A DNA stretch of 59,357 nucleotides from Chelativorans multitrophicus (lineage in GTDB: Bacteria; Pseudomonadota; Alphaproteobacteria; Rhizobiales; Rhizobiaceae), in NCBI RefSeq assembly GCF_011317445.1, contig NZ_JAAAPL010000010.1:1-59357 (forward strand), given 5' to 3'. Positions 1-7,972 of this stretch are shown here, piece by piece. Within the stretch, counting starts at the first letter, position 1. Each line of letters starts with the position of its first letter. The notes under the pieces are model-generated. The model did no database searches. It had not been told where the DNA came from and saw only the letters and a list, made by a program, of their open reading frames with translations. A program made the position numbers and the translations under genes.

Positions 1-537
1 CGCGTTGCCCCGCCAGAGCCGCGGCCGCATATTGGTGTCGAACGATATCGTCGCCCCAGCCGCGCGCGCCGCCGCGAGGCTGTCCAGCAGCCGCTGCCGG
101 TTTTCGGGCGGCAGGATCGCCAGCGTGATGCCCGAGAAATGGATCACCATCTCGGCCGAGAGCCCCGACAGCGCCGCGGCGTCGTGGGCCAGGCGCCGCG
201 CCGCGGAGCGGTCGCGCCAATAGGTGAATCTGGGCTCACCGTCCTGCAATTGCACCACGTAAAGCCCGACCGTCCGTTCGTCATCGCGCGCCACGAAGGA
301 CGTGTCGATTCCCTGGTCGCGCATGAAGGCCAGCATCTCGGCCGAGATGTCGTCGCGGCCCACCGCCGTCAGGTAGCTCACCTCGAAACCGCCGGGCAGC
401 AGCCGGCGTGCATACCAGGCCGCATTGAACGTGTCGCCGGCGAAATTCATCGCGTAGCCTCCCGCGCCGTTGGGCGCGAACTCGACCATGCATTCGCCGA
501 TGGACAGCAGATGGCGGTGCTGAAAGTCTGTTTTCAT
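1..537 (-). CDS. kdgK: 2-keto-3-deoxygluconate kinase, PfkB family (C-terminus off the window)
   Basis: This is the N-terminal 179 codons of a ribokinase/PfkB sugar kinase; the gene runs off the left edge. It opens with LLSIGECMVEF and a GGYAMNFAGDTFNAAWYAR stretch, the sugar-binding signature of 2-keto-3-deoxygluconate kinases. It continues with the TAVGRDDISAEM and TVGLYVVQL blocks. The family phosphorylates 2-keto-3-deoxygluconate in the cytoplasm, the step after mannonate dehydratase, which fits the neighbouring uxaC, uxuB and uxuA. The ATG at 537 is preceded by AAGGA at a six-base gap. It diverges from uxaC across a shared promoter/operator. The assignment rests on family blocks and context; the ATP-binding C-terminus is not visible. 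Confidence 0.88.
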   Translation of the reverse strand, partial: MKTDFQHRHLLSIGECMVEFAPNGAGGYAMNFAGDTFNAAWYARRLLPGGFEVSYLTAVGRDDISAEMLAFMRDQGIDTSFVARDDERTVGLYVVQLQDGEPRFTYWRDRSAARRLAHDAAALSGLSAEMVIHFSGITLAILPPENRQRLLDSLAAARAAGATISFDTNMRPRLWRGNA

Positions 538-546
538 GAGGTATCC

Positions 547-574
547 TTGACAGTGCGCCTGCGTCTAACATACT
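547..574 (+). promoter_or_regulatory. sigma70-like promoter of uxaC-uxuB
   Basis: A perfect TTGACA (547-552) is followed after 16 bases by CATACT (569-574), a 4/6 match to the -10 consensus. The -10 lies inside the palindromic operator at 564-585, the layout of a repressed promoter. The transcription start would fall just downstream, about 30 bases before the uxaC ATG. Confidence 0.55.
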
Positions 575-585
575 AGTAGGTTAGA
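564..585. promoter_or_regulatory. 22-bp near-palindromic operator, copy 1 (kdgK/uxaC)
   Basis: The site has perfect outer arms TCTAAC (564-569) and GTTAGA (580-585) around the palindromic core TACTAGTA. Only one symmetric pair (positions 7 and 16) breaks the dyad. A copy differing at one base lies at 3594-3615 upstream of uxuA. The obvious candidate binder is the GntR/FCD protein at 4996-5715; that is inferred from position. Confidence 0.75.
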
Positions 586-612
586 TGCCGGAGCAACTCC
601 TTTCCCGCGGAA

Positions 613-2034
613 ATGACGGAGAATTTCTTGGCTTTGCTTGATCCTGACCGGTTGTTTCCAATCGAGCCACGGGCCCGCGGCTTGGCACGTGCATTGTACG
701 AAGCGGTCCGGGACCTGCCAATAATCAGTCCGCACGGTCACACCGATCCCCGCTGGTTCGCGGAGAATGCGGCCTTCGCTGATCCGGCGCGGCTGGTCGT
801 GGTGCCGGACCACTATGTCTTGCGCATGCTCTGTTCGCAGGGCATCCCGCTGTCCGACCTGGGCATTCCCCGGCGGGACGGCGGCCCGGTAGAAGCCGAC
901 CCTCGCACGATCTGGCGGCGCTTCGCCGCGCATTATCACCTGTTTCGCGGCACGCCGTCACAGCTTTGGCTGGACCATTCCTTCGAGAATGTCTTCGGCC
1001 TGGACGAACGTCTGAACGCGGCGACCGCCGATGCCTATTTTGACCACATCGCGTCCTGCCTGGAGCGGCCCGAGTTCCGCCCGCGGGCGCTATACGAGCG
1101 TTTCGGGATCGAAGCGATCGCCACCACCGACAGCCCGCTCGACGATCTGCGGTGGCATGACAGCATCGCCGAAAGCGGCTGGCAGGGCAGGGTCGTTTGC
1201 ACCTACCGCCCCGATGCGGTGATCGACCCCGAGGGCCCCGGCTTCGCCGAGAATCTGCGACAATTCGGCGTGGTCACGGGCTGCGACACCAGCGACTGGG
1301 ACGGCTACCTGGCGGCGCACCGCACACGCCGCGCCGATTTCCGGCGCCGCGGCGCGACCGCCACCGATCATGGCCATCCCAGCGCGCGGACCGAGAACCT
1401 GGACCACGCGGCCGCGGCCCGGCTTTTCGCGCGCATCCGCTCGGGCGAGGCGACGGCGGAAGAGGCAGATGCCTTCCGCGGCCAGATGCTGACCGAGATG
1501 GCGCGGATGAGCCTCGAGGACGGGCTGGTGATGCAGATCCACCCGGGATCGTGGCGCAACCATTCCGGCGCGGTGATGGCGGCCTTCGGGCCGGACAGGG
1601 GGTTCGACATCCCGACGCGCACCGATTACGTCGGGGCGCTGAAGCCTCTGCTCGACGCGGTGGGGATGGAGCCTAACCTCACGGTCATCCTGTTCAATCT
1701 CGACGAATCCGCGGTCGGCCGGGAACTCGCGCCGCTTGCTGGGGCGTATCCGGCGCTGCGGCTTGGCCCACCCTGGTGGTTCTTCGACAGCGCCGAGGGC
1801 ATGCGCCGCTTCCGCGAGGCGGCGACCGAAACCGCGGGATTCTACAACACTGTCGGGTTCAACGACGACACCCGCGCCTTCTGCTCGATCCCGGCGCGGC
1901 ACGACGTGGCCCGGCGCGTCGACTGCGGCTATCTCGCCGATTTGGTCTGCACCGGCCGCCTGGCCGAGGCCGAGGCGGCGGAGGTGGCGTATGACCTGAG
2001 TTACCGTCTTGCCAAGGAGACCTACCGCCTGTGA
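613..2034 (+). CDS. uxaC: Glucuronate isomerase (uronate isomerase)
   Basis: UxaC isomerises D-glucuronate to D-fructuronate and D-galacturonate to D-tagaturonate in the cytosol, the entry step of hexuronate breakdown. The 473-residue length is usual for the family. Near the N-terminus is SPHGHTDPRWFAEN with the metal-binding HxH. The C-terminal third has the LGPPWWFFDS..GMRRFRE block and FNDDTRAFCSIPARHD, both hallmarks of this amidohydrolase-superfamily branch. Its stop overlaps the GTG start of the next gene (GTGA), so translation of the reductase is probably coupled. The upstream promoter carries a palindromic operator. Confidence 0.95.
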   Translation: MTENFLALLDPDRLFPIEPRARGLARALYEAVRDLPIISPHGHTDPRWFAENAAFADPARLVVVPDHYVLRMLCSQGIPLSDLGIPRRDGGPVEADPRTIWRRFAAHYHLFRGTPSQLWLDHSFENVFGLDERLNAATADAYFDHIASCLERPEFRPRALYERFGIEAIATTDSPLDDLRWHDSIAESGWQGRVVCTYRPDAVIDPEGPGFAENLRQFGVVTGCDTSDWDGYLAAHRTRRADFRRRGATATDHGHPSARTENLDHAAAARLFARIRSGEATAEEADAFRGQMLTEMARMSLEDGLVMQIHPGSWRNHSGAVMAAFGPDRGFDIPTRTDYVGALKPLLDAVGMEPNLTVILFNLDESAVGRELAPLAGAYPALRLGPPWWFFDSAEGMRRFREAATETAGFYNTVGFNDDTRAFCSIPARHDVARRVDCGYLADLVCTGRLAEAEAAEVAYDLSYRLAKETYRL

Positions 2035-3467
2035 GCGGCTATCCGCGACTGCAGCGCCCCGAAAGGCCGTGTCCCGGCATAGGGATCGTCCATCTTGGCC
2101 TGGGCGCGTTTTTCCGCGCCCATGGCGCGCTTTACGTGGCCGAGGCGATGCGCGCCTCGGGCGGCGACTGGGGCATCGTCGGCGTGTCGTTGAAACGCCC
2201 GGGCCAGCGCGATCGGCTGCGGCCGCAGGGCTATGCTTATATGGCGGTCGAACTCGCGCCGGGGCGCGAGACGGCGCAGGTCGTCGATGTGGTCCAGGAC
2301 GTTCTGGTCGCGCCCGAGGATCCGGCGGCGGTGCTGGCGGCGATGGCCCAGCCCGAGACACGGATCGTCACGCTGACGGTGACCGAAAAGGGCTATTGCC
2401 ACGAGCCGGCCGCGCGCCGGCTGAATTTCGACCATCCGGACATTGTGGCCGATCTGCAGAACCCCGGCGCGCCGGTCTCGGCGCCGGGCTTTTTGGTCGA
2501 GGCGCTGCGGCTCCGGCGCGCTGCCGGGCACGCGCCCTTTACGGTTCTGACCTGCGACAACCTGCCGGAAAACGGTGCGCTCGTGCGCCGCATAGTGACA
2601 GACCTCGCCCGCGCTCGCGATCCCGCGCTTGCCGACTGGATTGGGCAGGAGGGCCGGTTCCCCTCGACCATGGTCGACCGGATCGTGCCGGCGCTGCGCC
2701 CCGGCGACACTGACCGGGTGGCGGCGTTGACCGGTTATCGCGACGAAAGCCCGGTGCTGCATGAGCCGTTCCGCCAATGGGTGGTCGAGGACTGCTTCGT
2801 CCGCGGTGCGCGCCCCGACCTGCCGGCCGCCGGCGTGCAGATGGTCGAGGATGTGACACCCTTCGAACTGATGAAGCTGCGCTGTCTGAACGGCACCCAT
2901 TCGGCAATGGCCTATCTGGGCTTCCTCGCCGGGTACGAAACGGTGGCCGATGTGGTGGCCGATCCAGCCTTTGCGGGCTTTGTCCGGCGGCTCTGGGATT
3001 CAGAGATCTGCCCGGGGCTGGCGCCGCCGCCGGACATCGACTTTGCCGATTACACCGCAGCACTGATGGCGCGCTATGGCAATCCCGCGATCCACCACCT
3101 GACCCTACAGATCGCTATGGACGGCTCGCAGAAACTGCCGCAGCGGCTGCTTCAACCTATCGTCGAGGCACGCGATGCGGGCAGGGCGATGCCCGGCCTT
3201 ACCCTGGCCGTCGCGGCCTGGATGCGTTTCGTCTGGGGCACGGATGAAGCGGGCCATCCTATCGCACTGAGCGATCCGCTGGCCCTGAAGCTGAAAAAGG
3301 TGATGGAAGGGGTGCGGAATCCGGAAGCGTGCGTCGATGCGCTGCTGGGGCTGCCCGAGATCTTCCCAGCCCGGCTCGCCGGCAATAGCGGCTTCAGGGC
3401 GGAACTCGTGTTTGCCCTGGAACGGCTGGTGAGGCTCGGCGCGCGGCGCGCCGTAGCGGAGCTGTGA
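2031..3467 (+). CDS. uxuB: Mannitol dehydrogenase family protein, probable fructuronate reductase
   Basis: This long-chain NAD-dependent polyol dehydrogenase has 478 residues. The family reduces D-fructuronate to D-mannonate (or tagaturonate to altronate). The N-terminal Rossmann motif reads GIVHLGLGAFFRAH. Further blocks are VTEKGYCHEP, LTCDNLPENG, PSTMVDRIVPA and the catalytic-domain KLRCLNGTHSAMAYLG with its lysine and NGTH. It starts with GTG overlapping the uxaC stop; AAGGAG lies 11 bases upstream. Its place between uxaC and uxuA favours fructuronate reductase over mannitol or tagaturonate enzymes. Confidence 0.9.
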   Translation: MSGYPRLQRPERPCPGIGIVHLGLGAFFRAHGALYVAEAMRASGGDWGIVGVSLKRPGQRDRLRPQGYAYMAVELAPGRETAQVVDVVQDVLVAPEDPAAVLAAMAQPETRIVTLTVTEKGYCHEPAARRLNFDHPDIVADLQNPGAPVSAPGFLVEALRLRRAAGHAPFTVLTCDNLPENGALVRRIVTDLARARDPALADWIGQEGRFPSTMVDRIVPALRPGDTDRVAALTGYRDESPVLHEPFRQWVVEDCFVRGARPDLPAAGVQMVEDVTPFELMKLRCLNGTHSAMAYLGFLAGYETVADVVADPAFAGFVRRLWDSEICPGLAPPPDIDFADYTAALMARYGNPAIHHLTLQIAMDGSQKLPQRLLQPIVEARDAGRAMPGLTLAVAAWMRFVWGTDEAGHPIALSDPLALKLKKVMEGVRNPEACVDALLGLPEIFPARLAGNSGFRAELVFALERLVRLGARRAVAEL

Positions 3468-3593
3468 GCGGACCGGTCGGGCTATCGCAGGCAGATCGGG
3501 AGCACGAAAGATCTCGGACCTCGTATGTCCCTGCTCAAATTCCAGAAATGCGGCTTTCCTGTCTCAGTAGGGCAAGACCCTGCTTGAGAAGTT

Positions 3594-3615
3594 TCTAACA
3601 TACTAGTAGGCTAGA
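3594..3615. promoter_or_regulatory. 22-bp near-palindromic operator, copy 2 (uxuA)
   Basis: Identical to the site at 564-585 except that the right arm reads GCTAGA instead of GTTAGA. It sits 49 bases before the uxuA start in a 197-base gap that otherwise shows no gene. No clear -35 box is visible at the right distance here. Confidence 0.75.
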
Positions 3616-3664
3616 TTGGCTTAGCGCCGGTCATGTCGGTGCGAACGAACGAAGAGGGCTGGGC

Positions 3665-4879
3665 ATGAAGCAGACGTGGCGATGGTTCGGTCCCCGCGAT
3701 ACGGCAACCATCGATGATGTTGTCCAGGCCGGGGCAGAGGGGATCGTGACCGCGCTACATCATCTGCCGAACGGGGCCGTGTGGACCCGCAAAGAGATAG
3801 TGCAGCGCCAGGCGGAGATTTCCCTGCTACGTGACGGTTCGCCCTCCGGCCTTCGCTGGGACGTGGTCGAGAGCCTGCCGGTTTCGGAAGAGATCAAGAC
3901 GCAGACCGGTGCGTGGCGGAGTCATGTGGAGAATTATTGCGCCAGCCTCGAGAACCTGTGGGAGGCGGGGATCGAAACGATCTGTTACAATTTCATGCCG
4001 ATCCTCGACTGGACGCGTACAGATCTGAGATGGCGGCTGCCGCATGGCGGGCGTTGCATGCGGTTCGATCTGGTCGATTTTGCCGTCTTCGACGTGTTTC
4101 TGCTGAAGCGCGCGGGTGCGTCCGCGAGTTATCCAGAGGCGATCGTCGAAGAGGCCGCGCGGCGCGAGGCCGGCATGGACGATGCATCGCGCGAGAGGCT
4201 CGTGCAGAACGCCACCTGCGGCCTGCCCGGCGCGAACCAGACGCTGACCATCAATGACGTACGCGAGTTGCTGGGCCGCTACCAACAGATCGGCCCGGAC
4301 CTGCTGCGGCGCCATCTTTACGATTTTCTCGAACTGGTGATCCCGACGGCGGAACGGCTGGGGCTTCGCTTGTGCTGCCATCCTGACGATCCACCGTTCT
4401 CTCTGCTGGGTCTGCCTCGCATCATGTCGACGGAAGAGGACTATGCCGATCTGATGCGCCAGATCGACAGCCCGGCCAACGGCATGACGCTTTGTTCCGG
4501 CTCACTCGGTGCGCGGCCCGACAACGATCTGACCGGCATGATGCGGCGGCTCGGCGACAGGGTGCATTTCCTGCACTTGCGCAATGTGCACCGCGAAAGC
4601 GGGGGCATTCCGGCGAGCTTCCACGAAAGCGCCCATCTGGACGGCGATGTGGACATGGTTTCGCTGATGGCGGAGGTGCTGCGCGAAGAGGCTCGGCGTA
4701 GCGCGCTCGGCCGGGCCGACCACTCGATTCCGATGCGGCCCGATCACGGGCATGATATCTGCGACGACTTGAACCGCAGCGCGCAGCCGGGCTATGCGAC
4801 AATCGGGCGGTTGCGCGGTCTGGCAGAGCTGCGCGGCGTGCACCGGGCCCTGACGCACCCCGGGACAGGCTTGACCTGA
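3665..4879 (+). CDS. uxuA: D-mannonate dehydratase
   Basis: UxuA dehydrates D-mannonate to 2-keto-3-deoxygluconate, the substrate of the divergent kinase. At 404 residues it is full length. It opens with MKQTWRWFGPRDTATIDDVVQAGA, and carries YNFMPILDWTRTDL, LCCHPDDPP, MTLCSGSLGA and VHFLHLRNV, the conserved metal-binding Cys/His blocks of this TIM-barrel family. GAGGG precedes the ATG by about five bases. An operator shared with uxaC lies upstream. It converges on the GntR regulator and is separated from it by a strong hairpin. Confidence 0.95.
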   Translation: MKQTWRWFGPRDTATIDDVVQAGAEGIVTALHHLPNGAVWTRKEIVQRQAEISLLRDGSPSGLRWDVVESLPVSEEIKTQTGAWRSHVENYCASLENLWEAGIETICYNFMPILDWTRTDLRWRLPHGGRCMRFDLVDFAVFDVFLLKRAGASASYPEAIVEEAARREAGMDDASRERLVQNATCGLPGANQTLTINDVRELLGRYQQIGPDLLRRHLYDFLELVIPTAERLGLRLCCHPDDPPFSLLGLPRIMSTEEDYADLMRQIDSPANGMTLCSGSLGARPDNDLTGMMRRLGDRVHFLHLRNVHRESGGIPASFHESAHLDGDVDMVSLMAEVLREEARRSALGRADHSIPMRPDHGHDICDDLNRSAQPGYATIGRLRGLAELRGVHRALTHPGTGLT

Positions 4880-4957
4880 GGGGCCGAGACAGCAGCGCTA
4901 TTGCAATTCCAGGAAAGTGGAACGGTTTTCGTCCGGAATCGCGCAAAACCAAAGACT

Positions 4958-4998
4958 TAGATCATTCCAGTGTTTCTGTGAAACACTGGAATGATCTA
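4958..4998. terminator. Long bidirectional hairpin between uxuA and the GntR gene
   Basis: A perfect 19-bp stem (4958-4976 with 4980-4998) encloses a three-base loop. The right arm ends on the stop codon of the leftward GntR gene. The two genes converge, so it may stop transcripts from both sides. It lacks a clear U-tract and its stem is unusually long, so it could also be a dispersed palindromic repeat recruited here. Confidence 0.6.
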
Positions 4999-5715
4999 GT
5001 CCGAGAAGAGTTCGGGATGACGTTCGGCCAGGATGGGCAGGGAGATCAGCATTTCGGACAGGTGCCGTTGCATGGCATTTCCGGCGCCGTCCGGATCGCC
5101 GACCTGAATGCAGTCTGCAACCTCGGTATGCTGTTCGATCAGCCGCATCATCGGCGTGGCCTCGGGAATCGACAGGAACCGGACACGGTCCATCTGGCCC
5201 TTCAAGTCCTCGACCAACCGCCACATTTTGCCGAATCCGCCGGCGATCGCGACCAGACGGTGGAAATCGTCATCCAGCCGTATGAAACCCTCATGGTCGT
5301 CCGACTTGCAGGCGCGGAGCTGCGCATCGAGGATTAGCCGGATTTCCTTGAGCGTAGCGTGGTCGGGCTTTTCCGCCGAGCGGCGAGCAATCGCGACCTC
5401 CAGCGTCTGTCGCAGGTAGCGCGCATTGGCGACTTCGCCGGACGAGATCTTCAGCACCTGAGTGCCCTTCTGCGGCTTGATCTCGATGAAACCGGCTTCG
5501 GCCAACTTGATGAACGCTTCGCGCACTGGCTGCCGCGACGTGCCGAGCTGCCGGGCGATTTCCGCCTCCGACAGGGTGTGACCGGGCAGAAGCTGCATCG
5601 AGACGATCGCCTTCCGCAGCTCCTTGTATACGCGAGCGGAGATCGACGTGCGCTCCCACTCGGGCCCGATCGGGGCCAGAACGGCAGTAGCGATAGCCTT
5701 GCTCACCGAATTCAT
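4996..5715 (-). CDS. GntR-family (FadR/FCD) transcriptional regulator, hexuronate cluster
   Basis: This 239-residue protein has a winged helix-turn-helix at about residues 24-90 (LSEAEIARQLGTSRQPVREAFIKLAEAGFI, then IKPQKGTQV). A C-terminal FCD ligand domain follows, with RLDDDFHRLV and EQHTEVADCI carrying the usual metal-binding Asp/His residues. FCD regulators of the UxuR/ExuR type repress hexuronate genes and release DNA on binding the sugar acid. Its position beside uxaC-uxuB-uxuA, and the repeated operator in front of those genes, make it their likely repressor. A weaker operator-like stretch lies at 5857-5880 upstream of its own start. Confidence 0.88.
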   Translation of the reverse strand: MNSVSKAIATAVLAPIGPEWERTSISARVYKELRKAIVSMQLLPGHTLSEAEIARQLGTSRQPVREAFIKLAEAGFIEIKPQKGTQVLKISSGEVANARYLRQTLEVAIARRSAEKPDHATLKEIRLILDAQLRACKSDDHEGFIRLDDDFHRLVAIAGGFGKMWRLVEDLKGQMDRVRFLSIPEATPMMRLIEQHTEVADCIQVGDPDGAGNAMQRHLSEMLISLPILAERHPELFSD

Positions 5716-6250
5716 TGTCGCTTAGCCATCGAATTGCTGCATCCCTGCCTAGCCCGCACAGATTTGTCCAACCTTGGCGGTTTCTCAAGGGCTCTTGCAC
5801 AAGATCCCCGATTTCGGGCAATTCAGAGCGCGGGCTGCGTTTGACCTAATCGCCATTCTACCATACCATTAATAGGATGACGCTGCCGGAATTGCAATAG
5901 TCCGGCGAGCCTGCCAGCGATCGCCGGGCAGAAGAGGGAACTGGCATGGCGGTTGAGGATCACACGGCAGAGTGCGAAACGGCAACGGAAGCCGCCGTCT
6001 GTGATATCGGATATGACCTGCTGCGTGCGCATTGCCGCGCCGTGCTGGCGCGGCGTTGATAGTCATGAGGTGTGGCTGCTGCCGCATTGGGCGCCGGTAG
6101 TGCGGGGCGGGTGCGTGAAGAGCGGCCAGGATGGCGCTGGTCCGCGAGGGCCGGCGACCGCAGTGTTGGCGGCCGATGTCGGGTGATGTCTCTGTAACGG
6201 CTGTGAGGAGTTGCCGCGACAGACGCACGCGCATGAACACCTCTCCGGTC
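5716..6250. other. Gap without a recognised gene; one 37-codon ORF candidate
   Basis: No protein family is recognised. One short ORF at 5946-6059 (+) starts MAVEDHTAECETATEAAVCD and ends at TGA. It has AGAGGGA six bases upstream of its ATG, so translation is possible, but nothing else supports it. At 5857-5880 is a loose match to the hexuronate operator (TCTACCATAC, then ATAGGATGA). The remainder up to the IS6 end at 6251 looks like non-coding or decayed sequence. Confidence 0.35.
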
Positions 6251-6746
6251 GGTTCTGTCGCAAATTCGGGCGAAGGACACAATCAGCGTCGCTCGGCCCT
6301 TCAAGCGGCGAAGATTTCGAACTGTTCGGCGATCGGAGGGGCTGGGTAGGCATACCTCGCCTGTCGCTTGCGTATCATGTGGATCATCTCTATACCGGAG
6401 AGGATCATGGCGGCGGTCGCCTGCGACTTGAAGCCGAGCATTGATCTCATCTGGCGCTTGATGCGCCGGTGGTCCTGCTCGATCCGGTTGTTGAGGTACT
6501 AGCTTCGCCGGATGCGGATCGGTTTCGTGGAACGCCGCGAGCGATCCCGCAGCCAGCTTTCACCGTCGCAGGCGATGATTGCCTCGCGATTCGTCTGGCT
6601 GCCGTCAATGACGATGTGCTCGGGCCGGCCATGGCGCTGCAGCGCCTTTTTCAAGAAGCGCTTCGCCGCCCGCAGATCACGATGTTCGCTGAACCAGAAC
6701 TCGACCGAGTCGCCGACGCTGTCGATGGCTCGAAACAGACACATCC
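6251..6746 (-). pseudogene. IS6-family transposase remnant (stop codon inside, 5' part lost)
   Basis: Read leftward, the frame gives LFRAIDSVGDSVEFWFSEHRD, AAKRFLKKALQRHGRPEHIVIDGSQTN and, after an in-frame TAG, YLNNRIEQDHRRIKRQM. This is the DDE catalytic half of an IS6 transposase. The TAG stands where the family has CAG (S-Q-YLNNR), so a single C-to-T change ended the frame. The protein end is at 6301. The inverted repeat GGTTCTGTCGCAAA at 6251-6264 marks the element end. The N-terminal half is missing: the sequence is cut at 6747 by a TGT...ACA element. Confidence 0.85.
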
Positions 6747-7051
6747 TGTCGCTTGGCAGTTAATCGCGAGAATGCGGTTGTTTCAGTCATGTTGTGCTGT
6801 TAACGGAGGGAATGGCATAGCTCGGTTTCTCAATTTAATTGCCATCGTATTAGCGTGAAGGGCGTGCATTCTTTGAAGTTCATCCGCCGTCCTCAGTAAA
6901 TCGACGCCGCCACATTGCTGACGCTGGTTCTCACATAAATGCCAATGACCTGGTTCGATTATCAAATTAAGCGCACATTCTCAAATTAGGTGCACCGTTA
7001 ACATGCTGAAAATATTGGCAGGCTATTCTCACAATTAACTGCCAAGCGACA
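6747..7051. mobile_element. 305-bp mini-element with TGT...ACA ends and repeated end sites (IS21- or Tn7-like)
   Basis: Terminal inverted repeats start TGTCGCTTGGCAGTTAAT at 6747 and, on the other strand, at 7051. They match at 25 of the first 27 bases. Inside the right half are further related 19-20 bp sites in the orientation of the right end: 6826-6845, 6928-6946, 6959-6977 and 6978-6996, all resembling TTCTCA...TTAA.TGCC. Multiple transposase-binding repeats next to TGT/ACA tips are known for IS21 and for Tn7/Tn5053-type elements. No coding sequence lies between the ends, so this is a deletion derivative or a miniature element. The flanking five bases do not form a target duplication. Confidence 0.7.
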
Positions 7052-7945
7052 TTTGGGTTGAGCGACGTTGGTCGATGGCTATCTCGTAGGTTTGGAAGCC
7101 CCAAGCCTTGCTCGGCAACGGTCGTCGCCATTTGACGCAGCAGCGAGCGTTTGCGCGGCCGCTCGGACTCGTTTCCAGGGGCATCGCCGAAAGCATGTCC
7201 CTGGCGTGCAGCATGACCACGGAATAAAGGCTTAGTTTGGAACGCAGGCCAAGCCCCTTCACACCGGACTTGCAGCGCGCAATGCCATCGAGGCCGGATT
7301 GCTGGCCGAGGCCGCCATGAAGGGGCGGCATGACGTTATCGAGTATCGATTTGGGCTTCACCGACTCTACACAGGTAGGCAAGGAGCTTGGCCAAGGTGC
7401 TCGTAATATCGGCGGAAGGCATTCCATCGAGATGATTGGCCTGACGCCCAAGCGCTTCCCCTGCTGCGCGACGACGTACAAGATGCTCGATATCGTGCTC
7501 GAACTCAAAGCCCTGCACAGCTTTGCCTTGGATGAGGTGGTCGAGACAGTCACGCTGGGGGCGATCAACTACGGCAATCTGCCCCATGCAAAACCGGAGA
7601 ACGAGGTGCAGGCAAAGTTCTCCATGAACTTCTGCGTAGCGCTTGTGCTCGTCGATGGACGGGCGAGGATAACCGATTTCGGCCCGGAAGGAGGCACGGC
7701 CGGAGATCCGCCGCTTGATGTCGCTCGTGCAGATGCGGGCCCATGCACACGAAGACGAGCGCGCGGGTGCGGACCTTCCGCACAAGGTGAGTATCCGACA
7801 CTCAGGCAAACGGCTGATGCAGAAAGGTTCGATCCTCGAACCATTTGATCAAGAAGCACGGCTCGAGAAGTTCAGTGACTCTGTCTCGGGCATCTTGACC
7901 CAGCCTCGGTCGCCAGCCTGCAAGGCCGTGACCTCTCAGCCCTGA
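7052..7945 (+). pseudogene. MmgE/PrpD family protein, frameshifted C-terminal remnant
   Basis: Pieces of an MmgE/PrpD (2-methylcitrate dehydratase-like) protein appear in different forward frames. First is LGLVSRGIAESMSLACSM, then after a TAG stop FGTQAKPLHTGLAARNAIEAGLL. Next is LTPKRFPCCATTYKMLD with EVQAKFSMNFCVALVLVDGR. Finally, after a shift near 7700, MRAHAHEDERAGADLPHKVS. The family dehydrates or isomerises substituted citrate-like acids. At least two frameshifts and one stop make it non-functional. The N-terminal half is absent, ending at the transposon end at 7051. Confidence 0.85.
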
Positions 7946-7972
7946 AGCAGGCCTTCTGATTGTGAATCGCCT

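Noticed and set aside
1090-2361. Long open frame on the minus strand across uxaC and uxuB
   Set aside because: It is rich in Arg/Pro/Gly, shows no family motif, and lies fully antisense to two well-supported genes; an artefact of high GC.
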